Shown here piece after piece: positions 33,752-41,907 of a stretch of DNA of 64,000 bases. Position 1 is the stretch's first letter. Each line of letters opens with the position of its first letter. The DNA comes from Streptomyces sp. A2-16 (lineage in GTDB: Bacteria > Actinomycetota > Actinomycetes > Streptomycetales > Streptomycetaceae), in assembly GCF_018128905.1 (NCBI RefSeq), contig NZ_CP063808.1:6076001-6140000 (forward strand). Direction: 5' to 3'. The translations under genes and the position numbers were made by a program. The notes beneath the pieces are model-generated. The model worked only from the letters and a program-made list of their open reading frames with translations, ran no database searches and was not told the DNA's origin.

Positions 33752-33763
33752 TACGGCTGCGTA
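33752..33763. promoter_or_regulatory. TACG-N4-CGTA palindrome before the acyltransferase gene
   Basis: TACG-GCTG-CGTA lies about 50 bp before the start codon, directly followed by TAACTT, a possible -10. The surrounding AAnnnTACG arms extend the symmetry. The palindrome may be a repressor site; the -35 is not clear. Confidence 0.35.
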
Positions 33764-33812
33764 ACTTAATGCCGGGAGTTCCCGCGCAGAGCAGGAAGGG
33801 CTCACCCCGCCC

Positions 33813-34541
33813 ATGGCAGAGCTTGTTTACCGTCCCGTCGTCGGATTCGCCCAGGCGCTGTTCAAGGCCTGGGACCTCAAGATCGACTGCAAGGGTTCGG
33901 AGAACATCCCGCGCTCGGGCGGCGCCGTGCTGGTGAGCAACCACATCAGCTACCTGGACTTCGTCTTCAACGGCCTGGCCGCGCTCCCGCAGAAACGACT
34001 CGTGCGTTTCATGGCGAAGGAGTCCGTCTTCCGCCACAAGGTCTCGGGTCCGCTGATGCGCGGGATGAAGCACATCCCGGTCGACCGCAAGCAGGGCGAG
34101 ACGGCGTACGCCCACGCCCTGGAGTCGCTGCGGTCGGGCGAGATCGTCGGGGTCTTCCCGGAGGCGACCATCTCGCAGTCGTTCACGCTGAAGAGCTTCA
34201 AGTCGGGCGCGGCGCGGATGGCCCAGGAGGCGGGTGTCCCCCTGATCCCCATGGCCGTGTGGGGTACGCAGCGGCTGTGGACCAAGGGGCACCCCCGCAA
34301 CTTCAAGCGCAGCCACATCCCGATCACGATCCGGGTCGGGGAGGCGATCGAGGCGTCCCGGGACAAGTACGCCGGAGCCATCACGCGCCAGGTCCGGGAG
34401 CGGGTCAACGAGCTCCTCGAAGCCGCTCAGCGCGCCTACCCGGTACGGCCCAAGGGGCCGGACGACACATGGTGGATGCCGGCGCACCTCGGAGGGACGG
34501 CGCCTACGCCGGAAGCGGTACGGGAGGCCGAGGCGCGGTAG
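33813..34541 (+). CDS. 1-acyl-sn-glycerol-3-phosphate acyltransferase (PlsC family)
   Basis: Seen: 242 residues. Catalytic VSNHISYLDF (H44, D49, the HX4D motif), followed by later blocks including VFPEATISQSF (in place of FPEG) and VPLIPMAVWGTQRLW. Known: transfers an acyl chain to lysophosphatidic acid in phospholipid synthesis, or acts on other lipid alcohols. It is cytoplasmic and membrane-associated, with no long membrane helix. Start: ATG 33813. Alone on its strand; a palindrome upstream could control it. Confidence 0.88.
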   Translation: MAELVYRPVVGFAQALFKAWDLKIDCKGSENIPRSGGAVLVSNHISYLDFVFNGLAALPQKRLVRFMAKESVFRHKVSGPLMRGMKHIPVDRKQGETAYAHALESLRSGEIVGVFPEATISQSFTLKSFKSGAARMAQEAGVPLIPMAVWGTQRLWTKGHPRNFKRSHIPITIRVGEAIEASRDKYAGAITRQVRERVNELLEAAQRAYPVRPKGPDDTWWMPAHLGGTAPTPEAVREAEAR

Positions 34542-34628
34542 GCGTCCGGTCGCGGATCCGTGGCGGTCGGCCGTGCCCCCGCGGCCGAGCCGCCCATCGG
34601 CCCGGCCCCGCGCTGCCGACGGGGCGCG

Positions 34629-35318
34629 TCAGCGAACCGCTGCCTCGATGCGCGCACCCGGGCTGAACTTCTCCAGCAGTTCGGCCAGTTCGGTGGCCGC
34701 CTTCTCGACATCCCGCACCGGCATCGGCGCCAGGCTCTCCAACAGGAAGATTCCCGAGACGGTTTCCTCCGTGAGCCTGGTGCGGGGGCCCTGGCGCCAG
34801 TTCCAGCGTCGGCACGTGACGCCTGCGTCGTCGCGCCAGACGACCTCCCCCGCGTCGGGGTGCTCGACGATCTCCTCGCCTCCGGCCACCGTCACGAAGG
34901 GCTCGTCACCGGTGGCCCGTACGAGGCGCATCCCGCCCCGGACGCGGTCGAGGTCCTCTCCGCCGACGGGGACGAGGTGCGCGACGCTGATCGCGTTGTA
35001 GAGGTCGACCAGGAGGTTGATCCGGGGCAGGCCGGCGTCCGACAGGGCCCGCTTCGCCAGCGCCTCCGCGGAGTTGCGGGTGCGCGACGGCTTGGAACCG
35101 AACGCCGTGTACACCTCCCGCCAGGCCGCCATGTGCGGGTCCTCGTGCGGGGCGCGCCCGTCCAGTCGTACGGCGAGACGGCGGGCCGCGTCGTCGAGGA
35201 GCGCGGAACTGGCGTCGGTGCTGGGCCCGTTGACGAGTCCGTGGGCCTCGACGGCGAGGTGCGTGAAGCCGGGTGCGAGGGCGCGCACCTCGTCGGACAC
35301 GGTCAGGGAGAGAGTCAT
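34629..35318 (-). CDS. B3/B4-domain (PheT-like) protein
   Basis: Seen: 229 residues, a stand-alone B3/4 domain as in the editing region of phenylalanyl-tRNA synthetase beta (RINLLVDLYNAISVAHLVPV and GMRLVRATGDEPFVTVAGGE). Known: such free-standing proteins may edit mischarged tRNA or have another ligand; the function is not proven. The 229-residue length is normal for the actinobacterial family. Starts 8 bp after the stop of the transglutaminase-like gene, so the two form a unit. Confidence 0.75.
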   Translation of the reverse strand: MTLSLTVSDEVRALAPGFTHLAVEAHGLVNGPSTDASSALLDDAARRLAVRLDGRAPHEDPHMAAWREVYTAFGSKPSRTRNSAEALAKRALSDAGLPRINLLVDLYNAISVAHLVPVGGEDLDRVRGGMRLVRATGDEPFVTVAGGEEIVEHPDAGEVVWRDDAGVTCRRWNWRQGPRTRLTEETVSGIFLLESLAPMPVRDVEKAATELAELLEKFSPGARIEAAVR

Positions 35319-35326
35319 CGGGTGCC

Positions 35327-35899
35327 TCAGAGTGCGGTGGGGAGCGTCTTCCAGAGGTACGCCCGGTCGGGGGCGGCCTTGAGGACGCTCAGGACGACCG
35401 GGTGGGGTTCAGCGTACAGGACCGGGTAGTCCATCTCGTTGGACTCAGGTTCGGGCGTGAAGGCCAGCCGCTCGCCGTCCAGCGAGAACCGGGCGTCCAC
35501 ACCGGGCTTGTTGCCGCGGGGGTCCTGGCGGTGCCAGGCGCCGTTGAACCGCACGGCGACCAGACCGTGCACCACGTCGAGCCTCTGGTAGCAGAACGCG
35601 GTCGGGATGTCCTCGGCGCGCAGCAGGGCGGCCAGCGCGTGGGCCTTGGCGTAGCAGATGCCGGTGCCCTGCTCCAGGACGTCGGAGGCCCGCCAGGTGA
35701 CACGGGGGTCACCGGAGTCGTGGGAGTGCGGGATCGCGTCGCGGACGAACTCGAAGGCCAGTCGCGCATAGGCATACGAGTCCACGGCGTCCCTGGCGAG
35801 ACGTGCGGCTGCCTCGCGGACGACCGGGTGGTCATGGTCGATGACCTCGTCGGAGGCCAAGTACGCGGAAAGGTCCGGGGTGTTCTGGATCAGCTCCAT
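35327..35899 (-). CDS. transglutaminase-like cysteine peptidase fold protein
   Basis: Seen: 190 residues. Catalytic triad: Cys82 in LEQGTGICYAKAHAL, His111 in LDVVHGLVAV, and Asp126 in WHRQDPRGNK. Known: this soluble transglutaminase-like fold cuts or links amide bonds and is often in operons of unknown purpose. No signal peptide. Start: ATG 35899; a longer form adds nine weak residues. First gene of a two-gene unit with the B3/4 protein, and preceded by an AT-rich island with a -10-like TATACT. Confidence 0.8.
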   Translation of the reverse strand: MELIQNTPDLSAYLASDEVIDHDHPVVREAAARLARDAVDSYAYARLAFEFVRDAIPHSHDSGDPRVTWRASDVLEQGTGICYAKAHALAALLRAEDIPTAFCYQRLDVVHGLVAVRFNGAWHRQDPRGNKPGVDARFSLDGERLAFTPEPESNEMDYPVLYAEPHPVVLSVLKAAPDRAYLWKTLPTAL

Positions 35900-35935
35900 G
35901 CCCGCAGAGCATAGGAAGACGATCACCTCGGGGTC

Positions 35936-35965
35936 AATTTATTTACAGAGCTCAGTATATTTATG
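35936..35965 (-). promoter_or_regulatory. AT-rich island with TATACT and ACWGAGCTCWGT
   Basis: This 30-bp stretch is AT-rich in a GC-rich genome. On the minus strand TATACT (35954-35959) is a good -10. ACAGAGCTCAGT (35945-35956) is a near-palindrome. It overlaps the 3' end of the next gene. The -35 is not visible. Confidence 0.45.
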
Positions 35966-36485
35966 CGGAGAAGCAGTGCACGGTCACCACCTGGTACGGG
36001 CTCCACCGCTGCTCGACCGTGGCCAGCCTCGTCCAGCCCAGCCGTTCGTACAGGGCAGCCGCGGCGGTGTCGGAGGCGACGACGTCGAGCACCGGGTGCA
36101 GGCCGCGGTGCCGTGCCTCCTCCGTCACCCGGCCCATCAGCAGCGCGCCGAGCCCGTGCCCTCTCGCCCGCGGGGCGACGAACAACCGCCCGACCACCGC
36201 GGCCTGTTCCCTGCACGCGCCGTTGCGCTCGCTCCACAGGTCAGGGGCCGCATCGCCTTCGGAGGCGCGGGAGAGCCCGACGTGGCCCGCCACCTGTCCG
36301 TCCAGGTCGGCGACCCAGTTGCCCAGTGCCGCCGCGGGCGTCAGCCACTCGCCCGGCCGGGCGGGCCAGTTCACCGGATAGCCGTCACGGTGGTGCACCT
36401 CGGCCAGTGCCCGTACGCATGCTTCGACGTCCTCATCGGTCCTCGGCCGGACCCGGAGCGCTGTCTTGTCCACACCGGCATGCAA
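35961..36485 (-). CDS. GNAT-family N-acetyltransferase
   Basis: Seen: 174 residues. Acetyl-CoA binding motif A: VVGRLFVAPRARGHGLGALL, with the R-G-x-G-x-G/A loop (RGHGLGA); also LYERLGWTRL near the C-terminus. Known: transfers acetyl groups to amines; the substrate is unknown. Start: ATG 36485. It reads toward the transglutaminase-like gene on the same strand, but the AT-rich island suggests that the two start separately. Confidence 0.85.
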   Translation of the reverse strand: MHAGVDKTALRVRPRTDEDVEACVRALAEVHHRDGYPVNWPARPGEWLTPAAALGNWVADLDGQVAGHVGLSRASEGDAAPDLWSERNGACREQAAVVGRLFVAPRARGHGLGALLMGRVTEEARHRGLHPVLDVVASDTAAAALYERLGWTRLATVEQRWSPYQVVTVHCFSA

Positions 36486-36576
36486 GCACAGGCGATCACC
36501 GCCCCGGCACGCGACCGGGGCCGGTCCGGCGGATCGTCCGGCGTCACCTCACCCGCCACGATCCGCCGGACAGGCC

Positions 36577-37647
36577 TCAGCGCGCCATCTCCTCCTTCAG
36601 CGCCGCCACGAACGCGTCCACGTCGTCCGCGGTGGTGTCGAAGGCGCACATCCAGCGCACGACGCCCGCGGCCTCGTCCCAGAAGTAGAAACGGAAGCGC
36701 TTCTGGAGGCGCTCGCTCACGTCGTGCGGGAGCTTGGCGAAGACGCCGTTGGCCTGCACGGGGTAGAGGATCTCGACGCCGTGGACGGCGCGGACGCCCT
36801 CCGCCAGGCGCTGGGCCATCTCATTGGCGTGGCGGGCGTTGCGCAGCCACAGGTCCTTGGCGAGCAGGGCCTCCAGCTGCACCGACACGAAGCGCATCTT
36901 GGAGGCGAGCTGCATGGACAGCTTGCGCAGGTGCTTCATGTGGGAGACGGCGTCCTGGTTGATCACCACGACCGCCTCGCCGAACAGCGCGCCGTTCTTC
37001 GTCCCGCCCAGGGAGAGGATGTCGACGCCGACCGCGTTGGTGAACGTGCGCATGGGGACGTCCAGGGAGGCGGCCGCGTTGGCTATGCGGGAGCCGTCCA
37101 GGTGGACCTTCATGCCGTGCGCGTGGGCGTGCTCGCAGATCGCGCGGATCTCGTCGGGCGTGTACAGGGTGCCCAGCTCGGTGCTCTGGGTGATCGAGAC
37201 GACCTGCGGCATCGCGCGGTGCTCGTCGTCCCAGCCGTAGGCCTGCCTGTCGATCAGCTCGGGCGTGAGTTTGCCGTCCGGCGTAGGGACGGTGAGCAGC
37301 TTGAGGCCGCCCATGCGCTCGGGGGCGCCGCCCTCGTCGACGTTGATGTGCGCGCTCTCGGCGCAGATCACCGCGCCCCAGCGGTCGGTGACCGCCTGGA
37401 GCGCGACGACGTTGGCTCCGGTGCCGTTGAAGACCGGGAAGGCCTCCGCCGTGGCCCCGAAGTGGCTGCGGACGATCCTCTGGAGGTTCTCGGTGTAGTC
37501 GTCCTCGCCGTACGCGACCTGGTGCCCGCCGTTGGCGAGGGCCAATGCGGCGAGCACCTCCGGGTGGGCCCCGGCGTAGTTGTCGCTGGCGAAGCCGCGG
37601 ACCTGCGGGTCGTGATGGCGACGCGCGTCGGTCCTCGGTGGGTTCAC
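36577..37647 (-). CDS. low-specificity L-threonine aldolase-like PLP enzyme
   Basis: Seen: 356 residues. Fold-type I PLP enzyme of the beta-eliminating lyase family: FASDNYAGAHPEVLAALA at the N-terminus, VFNGTGANVVALQAV (PLP phosphate loop), HLDGSRIANAAASLD (Asp to pyridine N), and Lys Schiff base in ILSLGGTKNGALFGEAVV. Known: cleaves L-threonine or L-allo-threonine to glycine and acetaldehyde. Start: GTG 37647 overlaps the SDR stop (GTGA). Third gene of a coupled operon with DUF6421 and SDR. Confidence 0.85.
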   Translation of the reverse strand: MNPPRTDARRHHDPQVRGFASDNYAGAHPEVLAALALANGGHQVAYGEDDYTENLQRIVRSHFGATAEAFPVFNGTGANVVALQAVTDRWGAVICAESAHINVDEGGAPERMGGLKLLTVPTPDGKLTPELIDRQAYGWDDEHRAMPQVVSITQSTELGTLYTPDEIRAICEHAHAHGMKVHLDGSRIANAAASLDVPMRTFTNAVGVDILSLGGTKNGALFGEAVVVINQDAVSHMKHLRKLSMQLASKMRFVSVQLEALLAKDLWLRNARHANEMAQRLAEGVRAVHGVEILYPVQANGVFAKLPHDVSERLQKRFRFYFWDEAAGVVRWMCAFDTTADDVDAFVAALKEEMAR

Positions 37648-38432
37648 GGCTTCTCGGTCAGCCACAGACGTTTTCCGTTCACTTCGGCGGCGGGCTTCTC
37701 CCAGACACCGGCGATCGCCTCGGCCAGTTCCCTGACGTCGGTGAAGCCCGCGAACTTCGCGTTGGGCCGCTCGGCGCGCATGGCTTCGTGCACCAGTGCC
37801 TTCACCACCAGGATCGCAGCCGCGGACGTCGGCCCGTCGGGGCCCCCGGCCTTGCGGAAGGCGTCGGCGAGGGCGAGCGTCCACGCCTCGGCGGCGGCCT
37901 TGGCGGCGGCGTAGGAGGCGTTGCCCGCGGTGGGCTTCGTCGCGCCGGCGGCGCTGATCAGGAGGTAGCGGCCGCGATCGCTGCGCTGCAGGCCCTCGTA
38001 GAAGGCGAGGGAGGTGTGCTGCACGGTGCGGATGAGCAGCAGCTCCAGGAAGTCCCAGTCGTCCAGGCTCGACTTGACGAAGGTCTCGCTGCCGCGCCAG
38101 CCGCCGACGAGGTGGACCAGGCCGTCGATTCGGCCGAAGTCCTTCTCGATGTGCGCCGCCCAGTCGCGGGTGGAGTCCAGGTCGAGCAGGTCGACCGGTT
38201 CGCCGGTCACGGTGGCGCCGCCCGAGGCGTAGCGTGCCGCGTCCACGGCCTCCGCGAGCCGCTCCGGGTCGTTGTCCGCGCCGACGACGGTCGCGCCCGC
38301 CTCGGCCAGTCGCAGCAGCGCCGCGCGGCCCGCGGGACCGCCCGCGCCGGCCACCGCGATCACCGCACCGCTGAGAGCTCCGTTCCCCACCATGCGCTTC
38401 GCCTCCTGAGCTGTTGTGGTGCGGTCGCTCAC
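37644..38432 (-). CDS. short-chain dehydrogenase/reductase
   Basis: Seen: 262 residues. Cofactor loop VIAVAGAGGPAGRAALLRLA (modified TGxxxGxG), Asn-Gly-type LVHLVGGWRG, and the catalytic pair YAAAKAAAEAW (Tyr-x3-Lys) after LISAAGATKP. Known: NAD(P)-dependent oxidoreductase. It lies between DUF6421 and threonine aldolase with GTGA overlaps at both ends, so all three are translated as a unit. Start: GTG 38432; an internal ATG at 38393 is an alternative. Substrate unknown. Confidence 0.85.
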   Translation of the reverse strand: MSDRTTTAQEAKRMVGNGALSGAVIAVAGAGGPAGRAALLRLAEAGATVVGADNDPERLAEAVDAARYASGGATVTGEPVDLLDLDSTRDWAAHIEKDFGRIDGLVHLVGGWRGSETFVKSSLDDWDFLELLLIRTVQHTSLAFYEGLQRSDRGRYLLISAAGATKPTAGNASYAAAKAAAEAWTLALADAFRKAGGPDGPTSAAAILVVKALVHEAMRAERPNAKFAGFTDVRELAEAIAGVWEKPAAEVNGKRLWLTEKP

Positions 38433-39826
38433 GCGGCGACCCGCTCGGCACTCTCCGCCGTGATGCCCCGCGTGGAGGCGATCACGTTCTTGAGCTTCTT
38501 GGAGAGGGCCTCATAGAACATGCTCAGCGGAAACTCGTCCGGAAGCACGTCATCGACGAGTTTCCGGGGCGGCAGCGACAGGTCCAGGGCGTCGGGACCC
38601 TTGGCCCACCTGGAGCCCGGGTGCGGGGCGAGGTACTGCGACACCAGGTCGTACGCGGCGAACCAGTGGACCAGCTTCGGGCGGTCGATGCCCGCTCGGT
38701 ACAGGTCCTCGATCTCGGCGCACAGCTGGTTGGTGACCTGCGGGGCGCGCTGCCAGTCGATGAACAGCTTGTTGTCGGTCCAGCGGACGACGTCGTGCTT
38801 GTGCAGGTAGGCGAAGAGGAGCTGGCCGCCGAGACCGTCGTAGTTGCGCACGCGCTCACCGGTGACCGGGAAGCGGAACATGCGGTCGAAGAGGACCGCG
38901 TACTGCACGTCACGAGCCTGCGGAACGCCGTCCTCCTGGAGCTTCACGGCCTCCTTGAAGGCGGTGAGGTCGCAGCGCAGCTCCTCGAGGCCGTACATCC
39001 AGAACGGCTGACGCTGCTTGATCATGAACGGGTCGAAGGGCAGGTCGCCGTGGCTGTGGGTGCGGTCGTGGACCATGTCCCACAGGACGAAGGCCTCCTC
39101 GCAGCGCTTCTGGTCGTGGACCATCGCGGCGACGTCCTCGGGCAGCTCCAGGCCCAGGATGTCGACGGCGGCGTCGGTGACCCGGCGGAAGCGGGCGGCC
39201 TCGCGGTCGCAGAAGATACCGCCCCAGGAGAACCGTTCCGGCGCCTCGCGCACGGCGATGGTCTCCGGGAACAGGACGGCCGAGTTGGTGTCGTAGCCGG
39301 CCGTGAAGTCCTCGAACTTGATGCCGCAGAACAGCGGGTTGTCGTAGCGGGTGCGCTCCAGCTCGGCCAGCCACTCGGGCCAGACCATGCGCAGCACGAC
39401 CGCCTCCAGGTTGCGGTCCGGGTTGCCGTTCTGCGTGTACATCGGGAAGACGACCAGGTGCTGGAGGCCGTCCGCGCGGTTGGCGGCGGGCTGGAAGGCC
39501 AGCAGGGAGTCGAGGAAGTCGGGCACCTCGAAGCCGCCCTCGGACCAGCGCCCGAGGTCCTTCACCAGGGCCGAGTGGTAGTCGGCGTCGTGCGGCAGCA
39601 GGGGCGACAGCTCCTGCACCGCGTCGGCGACACGCCGTACGGCCTCCTCGGCGTCCGCGCGCGCGGGCGCACCCTCGGCCTCGAAGTCGATCGACCCGTC
39701 CTTGGACTGCCATGGCCGGATCCGCTCCACGGCATCCTTGAGCACGGGCCATGCCGGGTGCTCCACCACCCTGGTCACGGGAGGAACCAGGTCCTCCGAC
39801 GCCGCCTGCACAAGAATTTCCGTCAT
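38429..39826 (-). CDS. DUF6421-family protein
   Basis: Seen: 465 residues, cytoplasmic, without membrane helices. Distinctive stretches include HLVVFPMYTQNGNPDRNLEA, ALVLWDMVHDRTHSHGDLPF (corrected reading FVLWDMVHDRTHSHGDLPF) with a His/Asp cluster, and PFWMYGLEELRCDLTAFKEA. Known: widespread in actinomycetes, no characterised member recalled. The H-D-x3-H-x-H cluster could bind metal (inferred). First gene of the operon with an SDR and a threonine aldolase-like enzyme. Start: ATG 39826. Confidence 0.75.
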   Translation of the reverse strand: MTEILVQAASEDLVPPVTRVVEHPAWPVLKDAVERIRPWQSKDGSIDFEAEGAPARADAEEAVRRVADAVQELSPLLPHDADYHSALVKDLGRWSEGGFEVPDFLDSLLAFQPAANRADGLQHLVVFPMYTQNGNPDRNLEAVVLRMVWPEWLAELERTRYDNPLFCGIKFEDFTAGYDTNSAVLFPETIAVREAPERFSWGGIFCDREAARFRRVTDAAVDILGLELPEDVAAMVHDQKRCEEAFVLWDMVHDRTHSHGDLPFDPFMIKQRQPFWMYGLEELRCDLTAFKEAVKLQEDGVPQARDVQYAVLFDRMFRFPVTGERVRNYDGLGGQLLFAYLHKHDVVRWTDNKLFIDWQRAPQVTNQLCAEIEDLYRAGIDRPKLVHWFAAYDLVSQYLAPHPGSRWAKGPDALDLSLPPRKLVDDVLPDEFPLSMFYEALSKKLKNVIASTRGITAESAERVAA

Positions 39827-39863
39827 GTCCCATCCTCCACAGGAGAACCTCGCGTATGGAGAC

Positions 39864-39891
39864 CGTATACATACGAGCTTCCGTCCAGCAA
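39864..39891 (-). promoter_or_regulatory. promoter candidate for the DUF6421 operon
   Basis: Minus strand: TTGCTG (39886-39891) and TATACG (39864-39869) with a 16-bp spacer, leaving about 30 bases to the start codon. CGTATG/CATACG arms (39853-39875) overlap the -10 and could be an operator. Confidence 0.45.
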
Positions 39892-40097
39892 GAGCGGTTA
39901 CGGGAAGTTATCCTGCGCGACCCAATGGTCACCGAACTTTTTCCTGTCGAGTGCCATGAACACAGCGATTCCGGGTACGGGAGATCGTTTCCCCGTACGT
40001 CACCGCGATCCCTCGCGTACGCACGGGTACATCACACGGCGTAGCCATTAGGCTGCGGCTCTGCACCGAGCCGCCGTCGACGGAAGCGAGTTGAACC

Positions 40098-40781
40098 TTG
40101 AACTTCCTTACCATCGGTCATCGCGGAGTCATGGGTACCGAACCCGAGAACACCCTCCGTTCCTTCGTCGCCGCCCAGCAGGCCGGCCTCGACGTCATCG
40201 AACTCGATCTGCATCTGAGCAAGGACGGCGCCCTCGTCGTCATGCACGACACCGACGTGGACCGCACGACCGACGGAACCGGCCCCATCGCCGAGAAGAC
40301 CCTCGCCGAACTGCGCGCCCTGGACGCGGGCCGCGGCGAGCGCGTCCCGACGTTCGAGGAGGTCCTGGACGCGGTGCGCTCGCCGCTCCAGGCCGAGATC
40401 AAGGACATCGCGGCCGCCCGTGCGCTGGCCGAGGTCATGCTCCGGAGGGATCTCGTCTCCCGGGTCGAGGTGTCCTCGTTCCACGACGAGGCGATCGCCG
40501 AGATCGGCCGGCTGGTCCCCGGCGTACGGACCGCGCTGATCGGCAGCCGGTTCGGCCCCGACATCGTCGACCGCGCCGTCGAGGCCGGTGCGGGGACGGT
40601 CTGCCTGAACATCCGCAGGCTGACCCTGGAGGTCGTCGAGGCGGCCCGCAAGGCGGACCTGAGGATCATCGGCTGGGTGGTGAACACCCAGGACCACCTT
40701 CGGCTGGTGCGGGCCCTGGAGCTGGACGGCGCGACGACCGACTACCCGGAGATCAAACGCACCGGACGCTTCACCGCCTGA
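40098..40781 (+). CDS. glycerophosphodiester phosphodiesterase
   Basis: Seen: 227 residues. GHRGVMGTEPENTLRSF (HRG-x5-PENT), VIELDLHLSKDGALVVMHDT (E-x-D and H) and the C-terminal TTDYPEIKR are the GDPD active-site blocks. Known: hydrolyses glycerophosphodiesters to glycerol-3-phosphate and an alcohol, with Ca2+ or Mg2+; no signal peptide, so it is cytoplasmic. Start: TTG 40098 after GGAAGCGAG. The gene ends 15 bp before the convergent GNAT gene. Confidence 0.9.
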   Translation: MNFLTIGHRGVMGTEPENTLRSFVAAQQAGLDVIELDLHLSKDGALVVMHDTDVDRTTDGTGPIAEKTLAELRALDAGRGERVPTFEEVLDAVRSPLQAEIKDIAAARALAEVMLRRDLVSRVEVSSFHDEAIAEIGRLVPGVRTALIGSRFGPDIVDRAVEAGAGTVCLNIRRLTLEVVEAARKADLRIIGWVVNTQDHLRLVRALELDGATTDYPEIKRTGRFTA

Positions 40782-40796
40782 ACCGCGGCAGGAACG

Positions 40797-41333
40797 TCAC
40801 ACCAGCGGCTTGACCAGCAGCTCGAACCGAAGGTCGTCGCGCTGCGGCACACCGAAGCGCTCGTCGCCGTACGGGAAGGGCGTCATCTCTCCCGTACGGC
40901 GGTAGCCGCGGCGCTCGTACCAGGCGATGAGGTCCTCGCGCACGGAGATCACGGTCATGTGCATCTCGGTGACGCCCCAGGTCTCCCGCGCGATCCGCTC
41001 CGCCTCGGCGATGATCACCTTGCCGAGACCGCCGCCCTGGAGCACGGGGCTGACCGCGAACATCCCGAAGTACGCGTGGGTGCCCCGGTGTTCGAGCTGG
41101 CAGCAGGCGACGACCCGTCCGTCCCGCTCCACCGTCAGCAACCGGCTGTCGGGCGACTTGATGACCGCGAGCACACCCTCCGGGTCCGTCCGCTGCCCCT
41201 CCAGGATGTCCGCCTCGGTGGTCCACCCGGCCCGGCTGGCGTCCCCGCGGTACGCCGACTCGACCAACGCGACCAGCGCGTCCACATCGGCGTCGGTGGC
41301 ATCACGGAAGGTGAGGCCGGCGGTGGTGTCCAT
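40797..41333 (-). CDS. GNAT-family N-acetyltransferase
   Basis: Seen: 178 residues. Motif A: YFGMFAVSPVLQGGGLGKVI; later AWYERRGYRRTGEM. Known: transfers acetyl groups; the substrate is not deducible. Start: ATG 41333 has GTGGAG nine bases upstream, so it is preferred over the in-frame ATG at 41342. Divergent from a VOC-family gene. Confidence 0.85.
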   Translation of the reverse strand: MDTTAGLTFRDATDADVDALVALVESAYRGDASRAGWTTEADILEGQRTDPEGVLAVIKSPDSRLLTVERDGRVVACCQLEHRGTHAYFGMFAVSPVLQGGGLGKVIIAEAERIARETWGVTEMHMTVISVREDLIAWYERRGYRRTGEMTPFPYGDERFGVPQRDDLRFELLVKPLV

Positions 41334-41404
41334 GGGGCGCATCTCCACTTCGGGGGCACAACTCGGGCAGGCTCGAGAGTAGCGCCCCGGATAGGCTCGC
41401 CCGC

Positions 41405-41797
41405 ATGGTGCACGTACTGAGCGGCCGCGTCCTGCTGCGGCCCACGGATCCGGAGCGTTCCCGAGTCTTCTACGGCGATCAGCTGGGCCTCGCCGTGTAC
41501 CGCGAGTTCGGCACGGGGCCGGAGCGGGGCACCGTCTACTTCCTCGGCGGCGGGTTCCTGGAGCTGTCCGGGCGCTCCGAGGCGCCGCCTGCCGCGGACG
41601 TCCGGCTGTGGCTCCAGGTCGCCGACGTGACCGCGGCGCACCGGGAACTGCTGGACAAGGGCGTCGAGATCGTGCGGCCACCGGTGAAGGAGCCGTGGGG
41701 ACTGGTCGAGATGTGGGTGGCGGACCCGGACGGGACGCAAATCGTGCTGGTGGAGGTCCCGGCGGACCATCCGATCCGCAGTCGCCCGGGAATCTGA
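41405..41797 (+). CDS. VOC-superfamily (glyoxalase/bleomycin-resistance fold) protein
   Basis: Seen: 130 residues, one beta-alpha-beta-beta-beta pair: VLSGRVLLRPTDPERSRVFY at the start and LVEMWVADPDGTQIVLVEVP near the end. Known: the family binds metal for lyase, dioxygenase or drug-sequestration roles; the metal residues here are not all clear. Start: ATG 41405, no strong RBS. Function unknown. Confidence 0.75.
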   Translation: MVHVLSGRVLLRPTDPERSRVFYGDQLGLAVYREFGTGPERGTVYFLGGGFLELSGRSEAPPAADVRLWLQVADVTAAHRELLDKGVEIVRPPVKEPWGLVEMWVADPDGTQIVLVEVPADHPIRSRPGI

Positions 41798-41907
41798 ACC
41801 CACCGTCCACCGGCCGCCGGCATCACGCGCGGTGCCTGCCGTTGCGACCACTTGGATATGCTCCGCCGACCGCCGTGGCCCCAGGGCGTCGAGCAGTGGA
41901 GGAGCAC

